64,000 bases of DNA, taken from contig NZ_JAFBCU010000001.1 in NCBI RefSeq assembly GCF_016907875.1, forward strand, positions 186,001 through 250,000, given 5' to 3'. Shown one piece after another: positions 1 to 9,862 of the stretch (positions are counted from its first letter, which is position 1; every line of letters starts with the position of its first letter). A model generated the notes under the pieces. It made no database searches and had not been told where the DNA came from. It saw nothing but the letters and a program-made list of their open reading frames with translations. The stretch comes from Arthrobacter roseus. Lineage in GTDB: Bacteria; Actinomycetota; Actinomycetes; Actinomycetales; Micrococcaceae. Position numbers and translations under genes: made by a program.

Positions 1-831
1 GCCGACCGTGCCTCTGCTCGGACGGACGGTCCAACCGATGACCGACCGCGCGATGACGACCAGGTTGGGCGCGACACGGACGACAACCGTCGGAACGGCG
101 AAGAAACGCGGGCGATGCCGGTAACGCACACCAAGGATCCGGATGAAGACCGTAGACGTCGGGACCGGGACGTCGACGGTGATCGTGGTCACGACCGCGA
201 TTCCTCCGCCGCGGGAGTTGGAGTCGGGGCTGGTGCGGCGGCGATGCCAGCGAACCGTGAGGCGCTGCTGGACCGCGAGAAGGAACAATTTGGCGGCATG
301 AAGTTCGGGTCGGCGTTCTTTGGCTGGTTGACGGCTACGGGCCTGGCTGTGCTGCTGACTGCGCTGGCGGCCGCCATCGCGTCCGCAGTGGGCGCATCAA
401 CAAACACGAGCATCAACGAGATTGCCAACACGGCAGCTGAGGATCCGGCATCGGTGGGCATCCCGGCAGCGATCGTTATCGGCGTGATACTGCTGATCTC
501 TTACTATGCGGGCGGCTACGTTGCCGGGCGTATGGCGCGCTTCAACGGGATGAAGCAGGGGGTCGCCGTGTGGCTCTGGGCAATTATCATCGCCGTTGTT
601 CTGGGCATTCTCGGCATCATTTTCGGTGACGCTTTCAGTGAACAGCTGGCGAACATGAACACGTTCCCGCGGATTGAAGCGAGCCAGTTCACCACGGGCG
701 GCGTCGTCGCCCTGCTGATTGCTCTGGCGATTGCACTGCTGGGAGCGGTCCTCGGAGGACTCACCGGTATGCGCTATCACCGCAAGATCGACCGAGCCAC
801 GTACGACGACGACGTTCGTGGCACCCGGTAA
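1..831 (+). CDS. Integral membrane protein, 5' end outside window
   Basis: The reading frame is open from base 1, so the gene probably begins upstream; an internal ATG at 115 is a weaker alternative. The first 90 or so residues are very rich in Asp, Arg and Gly and look disordered and cytoplasmic. After them come about four hydrophobic segments (for example LAVLLTALAAAIASAV, IPAAIVIGVILLISYYAGGYVAGRMA, WAIIIAVVLGILGIIF and GGVVALLIALAIALLGAVLGG). The glycine-rich GGYVAGRMARFNG motif and the closing GGLTGMRYH resemble small YrzE/TIGR04086-like membrane proteins of actinobacteria. Function is unknown. It ends just before a clear hairpin terminator. Confidence 0.7.
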   Translation, partial: ADRASARTDGPTDDRPRDDDQVGRDTDDNRRNGEETRAMPVTHTKDPDEDRRRRDRDVDGDRGHDRDSSAAGVGVGAGAAAMPANREALLDREKEQFGGMKFGSAFFGWLTATGLAVLLTALAAAIASAVGASTNTSINEIANTAAEDPASVGIPAAIVIGVILLISYYAGGYVAGRMARFNGMKQGVAVWLWAIIIAVVLGILGIIFGDAFSEQLANMNTFPRIEASQFTTGGVVALLIALAIALLGAVLGGLTGMRYHRKIDRATYDDDVRGTR

Positions 832-853
832 GTAACTCCACCAGAAAAACACA

Positions 854-903
854 GTGCAGCTCTTGTGACCTTTAGCAGTGAAGGCCGCAGGGGCTGCACT
901 TTT
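854..903 (+). terminator. Rho-independent terminator after the first membrane protein
   Basis: GTGCAGC at 854-860 pairs with GCTGCAC at 893-899 and is followed by a short T run (900-903). The loop is long, but position and the T tract fit a terminator for the gene ending at 831. Confidence 0.6.
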
Positions 904-990
904 GTTTGGGCGCGCAGGAGTCAGGAAAGTTTTCCACAGCCGGTGACCGACCAAGAGCGCCGGCGTTGAGGACGTGGAAAACTCAAGACC

Positions 991-1802
991 ATGGATATCT
1001 CTGACGGCTCGCGGTTCAACCATGGACTTGAGGGCGACTCCTACCCGCGCCCCTTCAGCTCTTCCGGGACAATGCGCCGCGGCGTCGTCGCATTCGGCAT
1101 CTCTCTGGCGCTCTTGGTATTCGCATATTTCCTCGTTACTTGGTCAGAGTATTTCCCGGCCAGCATGGTGGCCGCAGCTGCCGCTTTCGTTACCTTGCTG
1201 GCACCTATCTGGGACTCGAGCACAATCCACGACAACGCGTATGAGCTGATCAGGGATACCGCAGGTGAGGAAATGATTCAGGTGCAGGACAAAACCCAGT
1301 TTCGGCTCTGGTGCGCCCGCCTGCTGCTGGCATCTCTGCTGTTGGCGGCATTTTTTGTGGGAAACGGTGAAGCGGTGTGGGGGGCCTGCTTCGGCGTCGT
1401 GGCCCTGATGCTCCTACTGTCTGTGATATTCGGCAAATTCCCAAGCCCTGCAACCCTGGTTCTGGACAACCCGAGGACTATCACCACCTACTCTGGAACA
1501 ACATCACCTCGATCACGCCGACCAGTCAGGGCATGCCGGGCTGGGGGTGGCTCAGGGAGCCCATGCGCTACATAGACATTCGCTACCTGGGCTATGAAGC
1601 CGGACCCGCAGAACCAGACACAGTCAAATTGCCGATGGAGCAGCGGATCCTGCTGATTCACTGCAGAATGCCCCCAGAAACTCTTTTGGATCTGTTGTAC
1701 CTGTTGTGGCTGACTCCGAAAGCTCGTGAGTACGTTGGGCAACCAGAGCTACTGCTGGAGCAGATTCGCCAAGCGCCGACCGCAACCGTCATAACTCGGT
1801 AA
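991..1802 (+). pseudogene. Frameshifted membrane protein with C-terminal soluble domain
   Basis: Two reading frames together look like one protein. The frame starting at 991 gives four hydrophobic helices (ending LMLLLSVIFGKF near residue 150), then SPATLVLDNPRTITTYS, and then degenerates into Arg/Ser/Gly-rich nonsense. From about 1480 the -1 frame carries sensible sequence (WNNITSITPTSQGMPGWGW, then a leucine-rich helix near LLDLLYLLWL) to the stop at 1802. A single-base deletion between about 1470 and 1500 would explain it; a sequencing error or programmed slippage is also possible. The family is not recognised. NNITSI and the beta-rich stretch suggest a PH-like domain, but this is only an impression. 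Confidence 0.5.
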
Positions 1803-1842
1803 TGCGCAGGCTACGTACATTTTCAACCTGTATTGTGAACAC

Positions 1843-2925
1843 ATGAGCACAACTACCTCCGGGCGCGCTGTTCGCGTGTCAAAACCGAACGACATCGTCG
1901 CCTCGTACTCTGTCCTGCTTAAGCAGGTCCGTAGCGAAGGACTGCTGACGAGACGTCGAGGGTTCTACATCTCCCTCTTTATCCTTCTCACATTGGCGCT
2001 CGGCGCGGCCTGGACAGGCTTCGCTCTCCTGGGCGACACGTGGTTCCAGCTCCTGATTGCAGGGGTTCTCGGTATCATCTTCACGCAGATCGCGTTCCTG
2101 GCCCACGAGGCATCCCACCGCCAAATCTTTAAGAGCCGTGGAGCCAATGATTGGTCCGGCCGAGTATTGGCCGCTGGAGTTGTTGGCATCAGTTACGCGT
2201 GGTGGATGGACAAACATACCCGGCACCACAATGACCCAAACGTCGTGGGCAAAGACCCAGACATTGAGCTAGACACCATCTCCTTCATTGAAGAGGATGC
2301 GGCGAAAGCCAAGGGCGTCCTGGCCTGGATCACCCGTCGCCAGGGTTACCTGTTCTTCCCACTCCTCACGCTCGAGGGATTCAACCTGCACGGACGCTCC
2401 ATGCAGACACTCTTCCAGCGCAGTCCCGTCAAGGGTCGCTGGGTGGAGCTGGCGCTTATCGGGCTACGGTTCGGCGCATACTTCGGCGTTCTGTTCTGGT
2501 TCCTGCCCGTGGGCATGGCATTCGCGTTCATCGGCGTGCAGATGGCCGTCTTCGGCGTATACATGGGCGCATCGTTCGCACCGAACCACAAGGGAATGCC
2601 CATCATTCCGCGTGGCAGCAAGCTGGACTTCTTCCAGAAGCAGGTGCTCACCGCGCGCAACATCCGCGGCGGCTCTTTCATCAACAACTTCTTTGGCGGT
2701 CTGAACTACCAGGTTGAGCACCACCTGTTTCCAGACATGCCGCGCCCACACCTGCGCAAGGCCAGCGCCATCGTCAGAGAGCACTGTGCGCGACTGAAGG
2801 TGCCCTACACCGAAGTTGGCGTTGCTGCGTCCTACGCTTCTGTTGTCAGCTACCTGAACCGTGTTGGTCTCGCCGCCCGTGATCCGTTCGACTGCCCCAT
2901 GGTGAACCGCTACCGCAGGCAGTAG
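1843..2925 (+). CDS. Membrane fatty acid desaturase
   Basis: A 360-residue protein of the membrane di-iron desaturase family, which introduces a double bond into acyl chains of membrane lipids using O2 and reduced ferredoxin. All three histidine boxes are visible: HEASH at residues 88-92, HTRHH at 125-129 and QVEHH near 289-293 followed by LFP. Hydrophobic segments precede and separate the boxes, as in DesA-type acyl-lipid or acyl-CoA desaturases of actinobacteria. The QxxHH third box resembles front-end-type and DesA3-like enzymes, so regioselectivity cannot be assigned. It is a single gene ending at a strong bidirectional terminator. Confidence 0.9.
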   Translation: MSTTTSGRAVRVSKPNDIVASYSVLLKQVRSEGLLTRRRGFYISLFILLTLALGAAWTGFALLGDTWFQLLIAGVLGIIFTQIAFLAHEASHRQIFKSRGANDWSGRVLAAGVVGISYAWWMDKHTRHHNDPNVVGKDPDIELDTISFIEEDAAKAKGVLAWITRRQGYLFFPLLTLEGFNLHGRSMQTLFQRSPVKGRWVELALIGLRFGAYFGVLFWFLPVGMAFAFIGVQMAVFGVYMGASFAPNHKGMPIIPRGSKLDFFQKQVLTARNIRGGSFINNFFGGLNYQVEHHLFPDMPRPHLRKASAIVREHCARLKVPYTEVGVAASYASVVSYLNRVGLAARDPFDCPMVNRYRRQ

Positions 2926-2944
2926 CGCCAGTACCGAACCTCTT

Positions 2945-2988
2945 AACAACAGCGGCCCACCCCTTTCCCGGGGTGGGCCGCTGTTGTT
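2945..2988. terminator. Strong bidirectional terminator
   Basis: A 19-bp perfectly paired stem (2945-2963 with 2970-2988) flanked by A-rich and T-rich edges. It sits between the convergent desaturase and CitE-like genes and should terminate both. Confidence 0.9.
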
Positions 2989-3004
2989 ATGTCTAAAGAA
3001 GTAC

Positions 3005-3850
3005 TTAGGCGTTCCAGAGACCGTAGGAGTCCGCGAGCGAAGAGATCTTCTGTGCCCTCGCTAGACGGGGGAGGTAGGAGCCGTCGCCCACCACATCACC
3101 GGAAGCGTGCGCCACCAGCAGCTCATGAGCCCACTGGATCTCTGATTCACTTGGCGAAAGCCCTCGGTTTATACCGTCTGTCTGCTCCGGCTTGAGGCAG
3201 AGCTTGCCGGTCATTCCCATCGATTGGGTGACCTTACAGGCCTCGTGCAGGTCGTGGCCGAGGGCCCCAAGAGTGGGACCGTCAATCGGGCCGGGCAGCT
3301 GGCCAACTCGTGAAGCAACCACGAGCTTTGCTCGGGCATAAGCCAAGGCCATCGGGTCATCGGAGGCACCAGTGTCTCGGCGGAAGTCTCCAACACCGAA
3401 AGCGAGCCGGAACGTGCCCGGGGCGCTGGCAATCGCCGTCGCATTTTCAATCCCGAGCGCTGACTCAACCAGAGCCAGTACGGGTGTTCCAGCCTGCAAC
3501 CGCATGGCGGTATGGGTAACCTGCTCAGGTTTCTCAGTCATGGCGAGCATGACGCCGCGCAAGCCGGGAGCGTGGGATAGGGCGGCGAGGTCCTCTGCCC
3601 AATAGTCCGTGTCGATGCCGTTGACGCGCACCCACGCCGTCATGCCGTTGGTGAGTGCCTCAACAACTCGCTCGCGTCCTTCATTCTTGCGATCCGCTGG
3701 AACGGCGTCTTCCATGTCGAACACCACGGAATCTGCTTCCGAGGTTAGCGCGGGTGCGAAGTTCTTCTCATCGGCCGCTGATGCCAGCAGCCAAGAACGG
3801 GACAGCTTCGCCGGCAGTGCCGCGGCGCGGCTATTTCTCATGGGGGACAT
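3005..3850 (-). CDS. CitE-like CoA-ester lyase (HpcH/HpaI aldolase superfamily)
   Basis: A 281-residue TIM-barrel lyase of the citrate lyase beta-subunit-like group, which cleaves or forms carbon-carbon bonds in acyl-CoA thioesters such as malyl-CoA or citramalyl-CoA. Family signatures are LLASAADEKNFAPAL near the N-terminus, SVVFDMEDAVP (the DxEDxV substrate/metal motif), RVNG, LALVESALGIEN (metal-binding Glu), LAFGVGDF (metal-binding Asp) and LCLKPEQTDGIN near the C-terminus. It stands alone, so the substrate is open. A start at the second Met (residue 4) is possible. Confidence 0.85.
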   Translation of the reverse strand: MSPMRNSRAAALPAKLSRSWLLASAADEKNFAPALTSEADSVVFDMEDAVPADRKNEGRERVVEALTNGMTAWVRVNGIDTDYWAEDLAALSHAPGLRGVMLAMTEKPEQVTHTAMRLQAGTPVLALVESALGIENATAIASAPGTFRLAFGVGDFRRDTGASDDPMALAYARAKLVVASRVGQLPGPIDGPTLGALGHDLHEACKVTQSMGMTGKLCLKPEQTDGINRGLSPSESEIQWAHELLVAHASGDVVGDGSYLPRLARAQKISSLADSYGLWNA

Positions 3851-4025
3851 ACCTAGAGCCTACTGAATTTTGGCCGGGTACTTCCACTCCTGAGCCCCAA
3901 AAATGAGCGTGAGCTGTAACGTAGAGACTGGATTGACCCTCAACAAGCTAACGCATTAGAATTTCGTAATGTAGTAAACAGATTCTGCATCGTGGAATTA
4001 GTCGATGAAAATTGGAGTGACCCGA

Positions 4026-4493
4026 ATGACTTCTCAGCTGAGCACCGGTGACACAGCCCCTGAATTCAATCTGCCGGACGCCGAGGGCGTCCCCGTGGGA
4101 CTGGATGAGTACCGCGGCCGGAGCGTCGTCGTGTACTTCTATCCGAAAGCCGCGACGCCTGGCTGCACAACGGAAGCGTGCGATTTCCGTGACAACCTCG
4201 AGTCCCTCCAGGGCGGCGGGTACAGCGTGATCGGCATCTCCTCCGACCCCGTGGAGGACTTGGCTAGTTTCAGCGCCGATCATGCACTCACTTTCCCTCT
4301 CCTCTCTGACGCAGACAGCGTCACCGCGAAGGTCTGGGGTGCTTATGGGGATAAGGAATTCAATGGCAAGAAGATGACGGGAACCCTCCGCTCCACCGTC
4401 GTGATCGACGGCGAGGGCAAGGTCCAGCTCGCCGAGTACAACGTTGATGCCACGGGCCACGTCACAGACCTCCGCAGCAAGCTCGGCCTCTAG
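4026..4493 (+). CDS. bcp: Thioredoxin-dependent peroxiredoxin, Bcp family
   Basis: A 155-residue peroxiredoxin that reduces hydrogen peroxide and organic hydroperoxides in the cytoplasm. The peroxidatic Cys lies in TPGCTTEACDFRD, with a second Cys five residues later, as in atypical two-Cys Bcp proteins. APEFNLPDAEG and VVVYFYPKAATPGC are typical of the thioredoxin fold. The start at 4026 is preferred over 4005 because GGAG lies about 9 bases upstream of it and the protein then begins as usual for the family. It is monocistronic, with its own terminator. Confidence 0.92.
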   Translation: MTSQLSTGDTAPEFNLPDAEGVPVGLDEYRGRSVVVYFYPKAATPGCTTEACDFRDNLESLQGGGYSVIGISSDPVEDLASFSADHALTFPLLSDADSVTAKVWGAYGDKEFNGKKMTGTLRSTVVIDGEGKVQLAEYNVDATGHVTDLRSKLGL

Positions 4494-4511
4494 ACCGCCG
4501 CAGCACAGAAC

Positions 4512-4556
4512 AAAAGAGCTGGCCTTCCCTGCTAAAGCGGAAGACCAGCTCTTTTT
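4512..4556. terminator. Bidirectional terminator between bcp and allB
   Basis: AAAAGAGCTGG (4512-4522) pairs with CCAGCTCTTTTT (4545-4556), with further pairing of CTTCC and GGAAG inside. It lies between converging genes. Confidence 0.9.
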
Positions 4557-4604
4557 GGTTCCCGTCAGAGAACCCCAGCACCCTGGCGGAAGAGTGAATG
4601 GCAC

Positions 4605-5963
4605 CTAAATCTGACCACGCCGAATCAGGTTGCCGTGCGGAGCCTGGAAGTCCACTTCCTGTCCGCGGAGGAACGTGCGGCGCACCACGCCGGTGAGGGC
4701 CTTGCCCTCGTAAGCGGTGATGGGGTTCTTGTGGTGCAGGCTGGCGGCGCTGACCACAAAGGCATCGTCGACCGCGAAAACCGAGAAGTCCGCGTCGAAC
4801 CCGAGGGCAAGCTGGCCTTTGCCTGTCAACCGGGCAAGGTGCGCTGGACGTACAGACATCCAATCCACCACCTGCTCGAGGGGAATCCCACGCTGGCGTG
4901 CTTCAGACCAAATGAGGGACAAGCCCAGCTGCAACGATGCGACCCCGCCCCATGCGGTACCAAAGTCCCCTGTTTCCACGTCCTTCAGCTCGATGGTGCT
5001 GGGCGAATGGTCGGACACAATGCAGTCGATCGTGCCGTCCTGTAGCCCTTCCCACAGCAGCTCCCGGTTCGACGCCTCACGGATTGGTGGGCAGCACTTG
5101 AACGCGGTACCGCCGGCCGGAATTTCCTCCGACAGCAACGTCAGGTAGTGGGGGCAGGTTTCCACGGTGAGTTTGACCCCGTCGCGCTTCGCGGACCGGA
5201 TCATGGGCAACGCGTCCGACGACGACAGGTGGAGGATATGCGCGCGGGCACCGGTCCAGCGGGCCCGTTCAATGACCTCGGCTATGGCGATGTTCTCGGC
5301 GCCTCGCGGGCGTGAGGCCAGGAATTTGTTGTACTGATCGCCCTCGGCCTGAGGCGCGCGGTCAATGGAGCGTGAATCTTCGGCGTGGACAATCATGATC
5401 GAGTCGAACGTCTTGAGTTCCTCGAGGTCCTCCTCCATCTCATCAGCGTCCAGCGGCGGGAACTCGTCAACGCCGGAGTGCAGGAGGAAGCACTTGAAAC
5501 CGAACACGCCTTCATCATGCAGACCGCGCAGGTCCCCTTTGTTGCCGGGAATGGCACCGCCCCAGAAGCCGACATCGACGAACGCCTGGTCTCGGGCGGC
5601 GTCGCGCTTTTCTTCCAGCGCAGCGACGTTCACGGTGGGCGGGATGCTGTTCAACGGCATGTCGATGATGGTGGTGACGCCGCCGGCGGCCGCTGCCTTG
5701 GTGGCAGAGGCGAAGCCCTCCCACTCGGTGCGTCCCGGTTCGTTCACATGAACGTGCGTGTCCACGAGTCCGGGCAGTAGGGTTTCGTCGTCGGCGAGCT
5801 CCAGAATTTCCTTGCCCTGCAACCCGTTGCCCAGCGGCTCGATAGCGGTCACCACGCCATCCTTGATGCCGACCTCGCGCGCCACAACACCGGCTCCGGT
5901 CAGGATGCGTTTGCCTCGGATCACTGTGTCAAAGACCGTTTCGGCGTTTTCCGCTGTGCTCAT
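4605..5963 (-). CDS. allB: Allantoinase
   Basis: A 452-residue amidohydrolase that opens the hydantoin ring of allantoin to give allantoate. The metal-binding HVH lies in LVDTHVHVNEPGR (residues 67-78), the presumed carboxylated lysine in FGFKCFL, and later metal ligands in IVHAED, HILHLSSSD and IVSDHSPS. VHVNEPGR, AAAGGVTTIIDMPLNS and CPHYL match allantoinase rather than dihydroorotase or hydantoinase. Its start overlaps the stop of the glycerate kinase gene by 4 bases (ATGA), so the two are translationally coupled. It is the last gene of the hyi-glxR-gcl-glxK-allB operon. Confidence 0.93.
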   Translation of the reverse strand: MSTAENAETVFDTVIRGKRILTGAGVVAREVGIKDGVVTAIEPLGNGLQGKEILELADDETLLPGLVDTHVHVNEPGRTEWEGFASATKAAAAGGVTTIIDMPLNSIPPTVNVAALEEKRDAARDQAFVDVGFWGGAIPGNKGDLRGLHDEGVFGFKCFLLHSGVDEFPPLDADEMEEDLEELKTFDSIMIVHAEDSRSIDRAPQAEGDQYNKFLASRPRGAENIAIAEVIERARWTGARAHILHLSSSDALPMIRSAKRDGVKLTVETCPHYLTLLSEEIPAGGTAFKCCPPIREASNRELLWEGLQDGTIDCIVSDHSPSTIELKDVETGDFGTAWGGVASLQLGLSLIWSEARQRGIPLEQVVDWMSVRPAHLARLTGKGQLALGFDADFSVFAVDDAFVVSAASLHHKNPITAYEGKALTGVVRRTFLRGQEVDFQAPHGNLIRRGQI

Positions 5964-7132
5964 GCTTTGTGTTCCTGCTTTCCTGTTACTGCTGTGCCGT
6001 TTGAACTTTCATCCACATCGGCGGCGATCATTCTGCCTGCTTCGGTGAGAAGTTCAGCGGCGTTGGCCATGCATTTGTCAACGTTGGGTTCAAGGTCTGT
6101 CAGCGCAATCGTACGTATAAAGCCCGCGCGGTGAAGCTGTTGCGGGGTCAGCGGCGTGCGCCCGCACACAGCCATGACGGGAACGCCCGCAGCCGCAGCC
6201 GCCTGCGCAACCCCGAGTGGCGTCTTGCCACCCAGGCTCTGCTCGTCGAGGCTGCCTTCTCCGGTGATGACCAGGTCCGCTCCCTGCAGTTTCCCTGCCA
6301 GACGAGTCAGGTCCAGCACGACGTCGATCCCCGCCCGTCGTCGTGCCTTCAGGACGGTGAGGGCAGCGTAGCCAACCCCACCCGCTGCACCGGCTCCGGG
6401 CAGTAGCGCCGCGGGTTGTGCGGACTCCCCCAGTTCCGCGGCCAGGCACGTGACAAACTGCCCGAGGGCGTCGTCGAGCTCGGTAACGTCCGTGGGTGTG
6501 GCCCCTTTCTGGGGCCCGAAAATTGCGGCCGCCCCGTTGGCACCGCGAAGCGGATTATCGACGTCGGATGCCAGGGTGAAGGACACGGAGGCCAGTCTCG
6601 GATCCAGGGCAGATAGGTCTACGCGGGCTAACCGAATCAGGGCAGCACCGCCGTCGGAGAGTTCACCACCCTCAGCGTCCAGCAACTTGGCGCCGAGCGC
6701 GGCCAGAAGGCCCGCCCCGCCGTCGGTACTGGCACTTCCGCCTACGCCGAGCACAATATCGGTGCAGCCACGGTCCATCGCGTCACGGATGAGGTCACCG
6801 GTGCCACGGCTGGTGGCGGTCCGCGCTTGCAGCCCGCCACCGGGGAGCACCGCCAACCCGGACGCCGTCGCCATCTCAATGACGGCGCGCGTGCCCTGAA
6901 CGGCATAATCAGCGTCGAGCCGTTCACCCGTTGGGCCGGTAACCGACGCCGTGGTGAGGGTGAAACCGGCACCGACGGCGGCGTCGAGAGTTCCCTCGCC
7001 GCCGTCGGCCACCGGCACCTGAACCACAATGGTGTCCGGACGGGCCGCCAACAATCCGGCAGCTACCGCCCGCGCCACCTCTGGAGCCGAGAGCGAGCCC
7101 TTGAACTTGTCCGGCGCTATGACTATCCGCAT
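5960..7132 (-). CDS. glxK: Glycerate 2-kinase
   Basis: A 390-residue kinase of the GarK/GlxK family, converting D-glycerate to 2-phosphoglycerate and so feeding glyoxylate carbon into glycolysis. Signatures are APDKFKGSLSAPEVA at the N-terminus, VADGGEGTLDA, and GVGGSASTDGGAGLLAALGA in the nucleotide-binding region. It starts 9 bases after the gcl stop and overlaps allB by 4 bases. Its place directly behind gcl and glxR fits the glycerate pathway, in which it performs the last step. Confidence 0.93.
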   Translation of the reverse strand: MRIVIAPDKFKGSLSAPEVARAVAAGLLAARPDTIVVQVPVADGGEGTLDAAVGAGFTLTTASVTGPTGERLDADYAVQGTRAVIEMATASGLAVLPGGGLQARTATSRGTGDLIRDAMDRGCTDIVLGVGGSASTDGGAGLLAALGAKLLDAEGGELSDGGAALIRLARVDLSALDPRLASVSFTLASDVDNPLRGANGAAAIFGPQKGATPTDVTELDDALGQFVTCLAAELGESAQPAALLPGAGAAGGVGYAALTVLKARRRAGIDVVLDLTRLAGKLQGADLVITGEGSLDEQSLGGKTPLGVAQAAAAAGVPVMAVCGRTPLTPQQLHRAGFIRTIALTDLEPNVDKCMANAAELLTEAGRMIAADVDESSNGTAVTGKQEHKA

Positions 7133-7141
7133 GGGGGCAGC

Positions 7142-8920
7142 CTAGACCAGCAGCGAAATTGCCGTTGGTGCATCCTCTGCTGACTGTGCAAGTTCTTCGA
7201 ACTCATTGACCGCGTCAATGCCCGCTGCGCCCATCGAGATGTTGGTGATCCGTTCGAGGATGACCTCAACTACCACCGGCACCTGGAACTCTGCGATCAG
7301 CTCGCGGGCCTTCTCGAAAGCGCCCTGCAGATCTCCGGCTTCCCGTACCCTGATGGCCTTGCAACCCAGGCCCTCCGCGACCTTGACGTGGTCCACGCCG
7401 TAGCCCTCGAGCTCCGGGGAGTTGACGTTGTCGAAGGCCAATGACACGTGGAAATCCATGTCGAATCCGCGCTGCGACTGACGAATCAGTCCCAGGTAGG
7501 AGTTGTTGACCACCACGTGGATGTACGGCAGCTTGAACTGCGCGCCGACCGCGAGCTCTTCGAGCATGAACTGGAAATCATAGTCGCCGGAGAGGGCCAC
7601 AACCTCTGCACTCGGATCAGCCTTGACAACACCGAGCGCCGCCGGCCCGGTCCAACCGAGCGGACCGGCCTGACCACAGTTGATCCAGTTGCGTGACTTG
7701 TAGACGTGCAGGAACTGAGCGCCGGCAATCTGCGAGAGACCAATCGTCGAAACGTAGCGGGTATCCCGTCCGAACACCCGGTTCATCTCCTGGTACACAC
7801 GCTGCGGCTTCATGGGCACGTTGTCGAAGTGCGTCTTTCGCTGCAGCATGGACTTCCGCTGCGCGCAGTCCTTCACCCATGCGTTCCAGTCCGGCAGGCC
7901 CTGCTTGTCCTTGCGTTCCCGCGCTACCTCGATCAAGCCCTTCAGGGCCTCACCGGCGTCGGACACAATGCCGAAGTCAGGGGCGAACACGCGGCCGATC
8001 TGGGTGGGCTCAATGTCGATGTGAACGAATTTGCGGCCCTTGGTATAAACATCCAGCGCGCCGGTATGACGGTTGGCCCAGCGGTTGCCAATGCCGATGA
8101 CGACGTCGGACTCCAGCATGGTTGCATTGCCGTAGCGGTGCGAGGTCTGAAGACCCACCATGCCGGCCATCAGCTCGTGATCATCAGGAATGGTTCCCCA
8201 GCCCATGAGCGTGGGGATGACCGGGATGTTCAGCAGTTCGGCCAGCTCAACCAGTTGATCGGCTGCGTTGGCATTGATGATGCCGCCGCCCGCGATCAAC
8301 ACCGGGCGCTCGGCGTGCTCAAGCATGTCCAGGACCTTCTCCAGCTGCTTGCGCGTCGCCGCAGGTTTGGCGACGTGCAGCGGCTCGTACAGGTCCGGAT
8401 CGAACTCGATCTCAGCTTTTTGGACGTCAATCGGGAGGTCGATCAGGACCGGGCCCGGACGGCCAGTGCGCATTTCGTGGAACGCCTTCTGGAACAGACC
8501 CGGAACCTGGGCGGCCTCCAGTACGGTCACGGCCATCTTGGTGACGGGCTTCGCGATGGACGCGATGTCCACGGCCTGGAAATCTTCCTTGTGCAGCTTC
8601 GCTACCGGCGCCTGACCCGTGATGCAGAGGATCGGGATGGAATCGGCCCACGCCGAGTACATCCCGGTGAGCATGTCCGTTCCCGCAGGGCCGGAGGTGC
8701 CGATGCAGATGCCGATGTTCCCGGGGGCGGCGCGGGTGTAACCCTCCGCCATATGGGAGGCGCCTTCTACGTGGCGTGCAAGCACGTGACCGATGCCGCC
8801 GTGGGCACGCATGGCGGAGTAGAAGGGATTGATGGCTGCTCCGGGCAGGCCGAAGGTCTGAGTAGCGCCTTCCTTTTCCAGGATGGCGACGGCGGCGTCA
8901 ACTGCGCGCATTTTGGGCAT
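7142..8920 (-). CDS. gcl: Glyoxylate carboligase (tartronate-semialdehyde synthase)
   Basis: A ThDP- and FAD-dependent enzyme of 592 residues that condenses two glyoxylates to tartronate semialdehyde and CO2. The N-terminal domain has [15 protein letters not shown] and [18 protein letters not shown] valine here replaces the catalytic glutamate found in most ThDP enzymes, which is the hallmark of Gcl. GDYDFQF with downstream NNSYLG forms the ThDP/Mg site. The frame extends 61 codons further upstream, but 8920 is chosen because AGGAG sits 6-7 bases before it and [18 protein letters not shown] is the usual Gcl start. It sits between glxR and glxK. Confidence 0.96.
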   Translation of the reverse strand: MPKMRAVDAAVAILEKEGATQTFGLPGAAINPFYSAMRAHGGIGHVLARHVEGASHMAEGYTRAAPGNIGICIGTSGPAGTDMLTGMYSAWADSIPILCITGQAPVAKLHKEDFQAVDIASIAKPVTKMAVTVLEAAQVPGLFQKAFHEMRTGRPGPVLIDLPIDVQKAEIEFDPDLYEPLHVAKPAATRKQLEKVLDMLEHAERPVLIAGGGIINANAADQLVELAELLNIPVIPTLMGWGTIPDDHELMAGMVGLQTSHRYGNATMLESDVVIGIGNRWANRHTGALDVYTKGRKFVHIDIEPTQIGRVFAPDFGIVSDAGEALKGLIEVARERKDKQGLPDWNAWVKDCAQRKSMLQRKTHFDNVPMKPQRVYQEMNRVFGRDTRYVSTIGLSQIAGAQFLHVYKSRNWINCGQAGPLGWTGPAALGVVKADPSAEVVALSGDYDFQFMLEELAVGAQFKLPYIHVVVNNSYLGLIRQSQRGFDMDFHVSLAFDNVNSPELEGYGVDHVKVAEGLGCKAIRVREAGDLQGAFEKARELIAEFQVPVVVEVILERITNISMGAAGIDAVNEFEELAQSAEDAPTAISLLV

Positions 8921-8945
8921 GGGAACTCCTAGTGGAAGTGAAAGA

Positions 8946-9830
8946 TTAGTTGGTGGATCGGCCGGAAAGCTGTTCAACGAGCTTGAAGAGGCCGGAATGG
9001 TCCAGTCCGCCTTCGCCCTGGTTGACCATCGAACCCACCAATTGCGCGACGAGGGCTCCCAGTGGAATGGTGACGCCAGCTTCGCGGGCGGCTGCGGTGA
9101 CAATGCCGAGGTCTTTGTTATGCAGCTGCAGGCGGAAGCCCGGGTCGAAGGAGCGGTCCAGCATTTTCTGGCCCTTCTGCTCCAGCACCTTGGAACCGGC
9201 CAGGCCGCCGCCGAGCACCTTCAGCGCGGCATCGGTATCCACGTTGTAGGCCTCGAGGAAGACGATGGCCTCTGCCAGAAGTTCAATGTTCCCGGCGACG
9301 ATCAGCTGGTTTGCGGCTTTGACGGTCTGTCCGGAACCGGAGGGGCCAACGTGCACAATGGTCTTGCCCACAGCGTTGAGAACGGGCTCGGCATCCTTGA
9401 AGTCCTGTGCGTCGCCGCCGACCATAATGGACAGAACGGCGTCGATCGCACCCTGTTCCCCGCCGGAAACGGGGGCATCGAGCGGGCGCAGACCGGCTTC
9501 GCGGGCGTCGTCGGAAAGCCGTTTGGCGACGTCGGGCCTGATGCTGCTGGCATCAATCCAGAGGGCGCCCTTCTTCGCGTTGGCAAAGACGCCGTCGCTG
9601 CCGCTGACCACATCCTCCACGTCCGGTGAGTCCGGCACCATGGTGATGACGACGTCGGCATCTTTGACTGCCTCGGCGATGTTGGAGGCACCCTTACCGC
9701 CCTGTTCAACGAGTTTGTCGATCTTGTCCTGGCTGCGGTTGTAACCGGTGACCTGGTTTCCGGCCTTGACGAGATTGGCGGCCATGGGCAATCCCATGAT
9801 TCCGAGTCCGATGACTGCAATGTTTGTCAT
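8946..9830 (-). CDS. glxR: 2-hydroxy-3-oxopropionate (tartronate semialdehyde) reductase
   Basis: A 294-residue member of the beta-hydroxyacid dehydrogenase family, reducing tartronate semialdehyde to D-glycerate with NAD(P)H. The N-terminal Rossmann motif is [10 protein letters not shown], followed by the substrate motif [11 protein letters not shown] and the catalytic lysine in [11 protein letters not shown]. Length and motifs match GarR/GlxR. It lies directly upstream of gcl in the same operon, so product and substrate are handed on in order. Confidence 0.94.
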   Translation of the reverse strand: MTNIAVIGLGIMGLPMAANLVKAGNQVTGYNRSQDKIDKLVEQGGKGASNIAEAVKDADVVITMVPDSPDVEDVVSGSDGVFANAKKGALWIDASSIRPDVAKRLSDDAREAGLRPLDAPVSGGEQGAIDAVLSIMVGGDAQDFKDAEPVLNAVGKTIVHVGPSGSGQTVKAANQLIVAGNIELLAEAIVFLEAYNVDTDAALKVLGGGLAGSKVLEQKGQKMLDRSFDPGFRLQLHNKDLGIVTAAAREAGVTIPLGALVAQLVGSMVNQGEGGLDHSGLFKLVEQLSGRSTN

Positions 9831-9862
9831 ATCTGATTCCTTCGAAAGTTTTGTGGGAGTGA

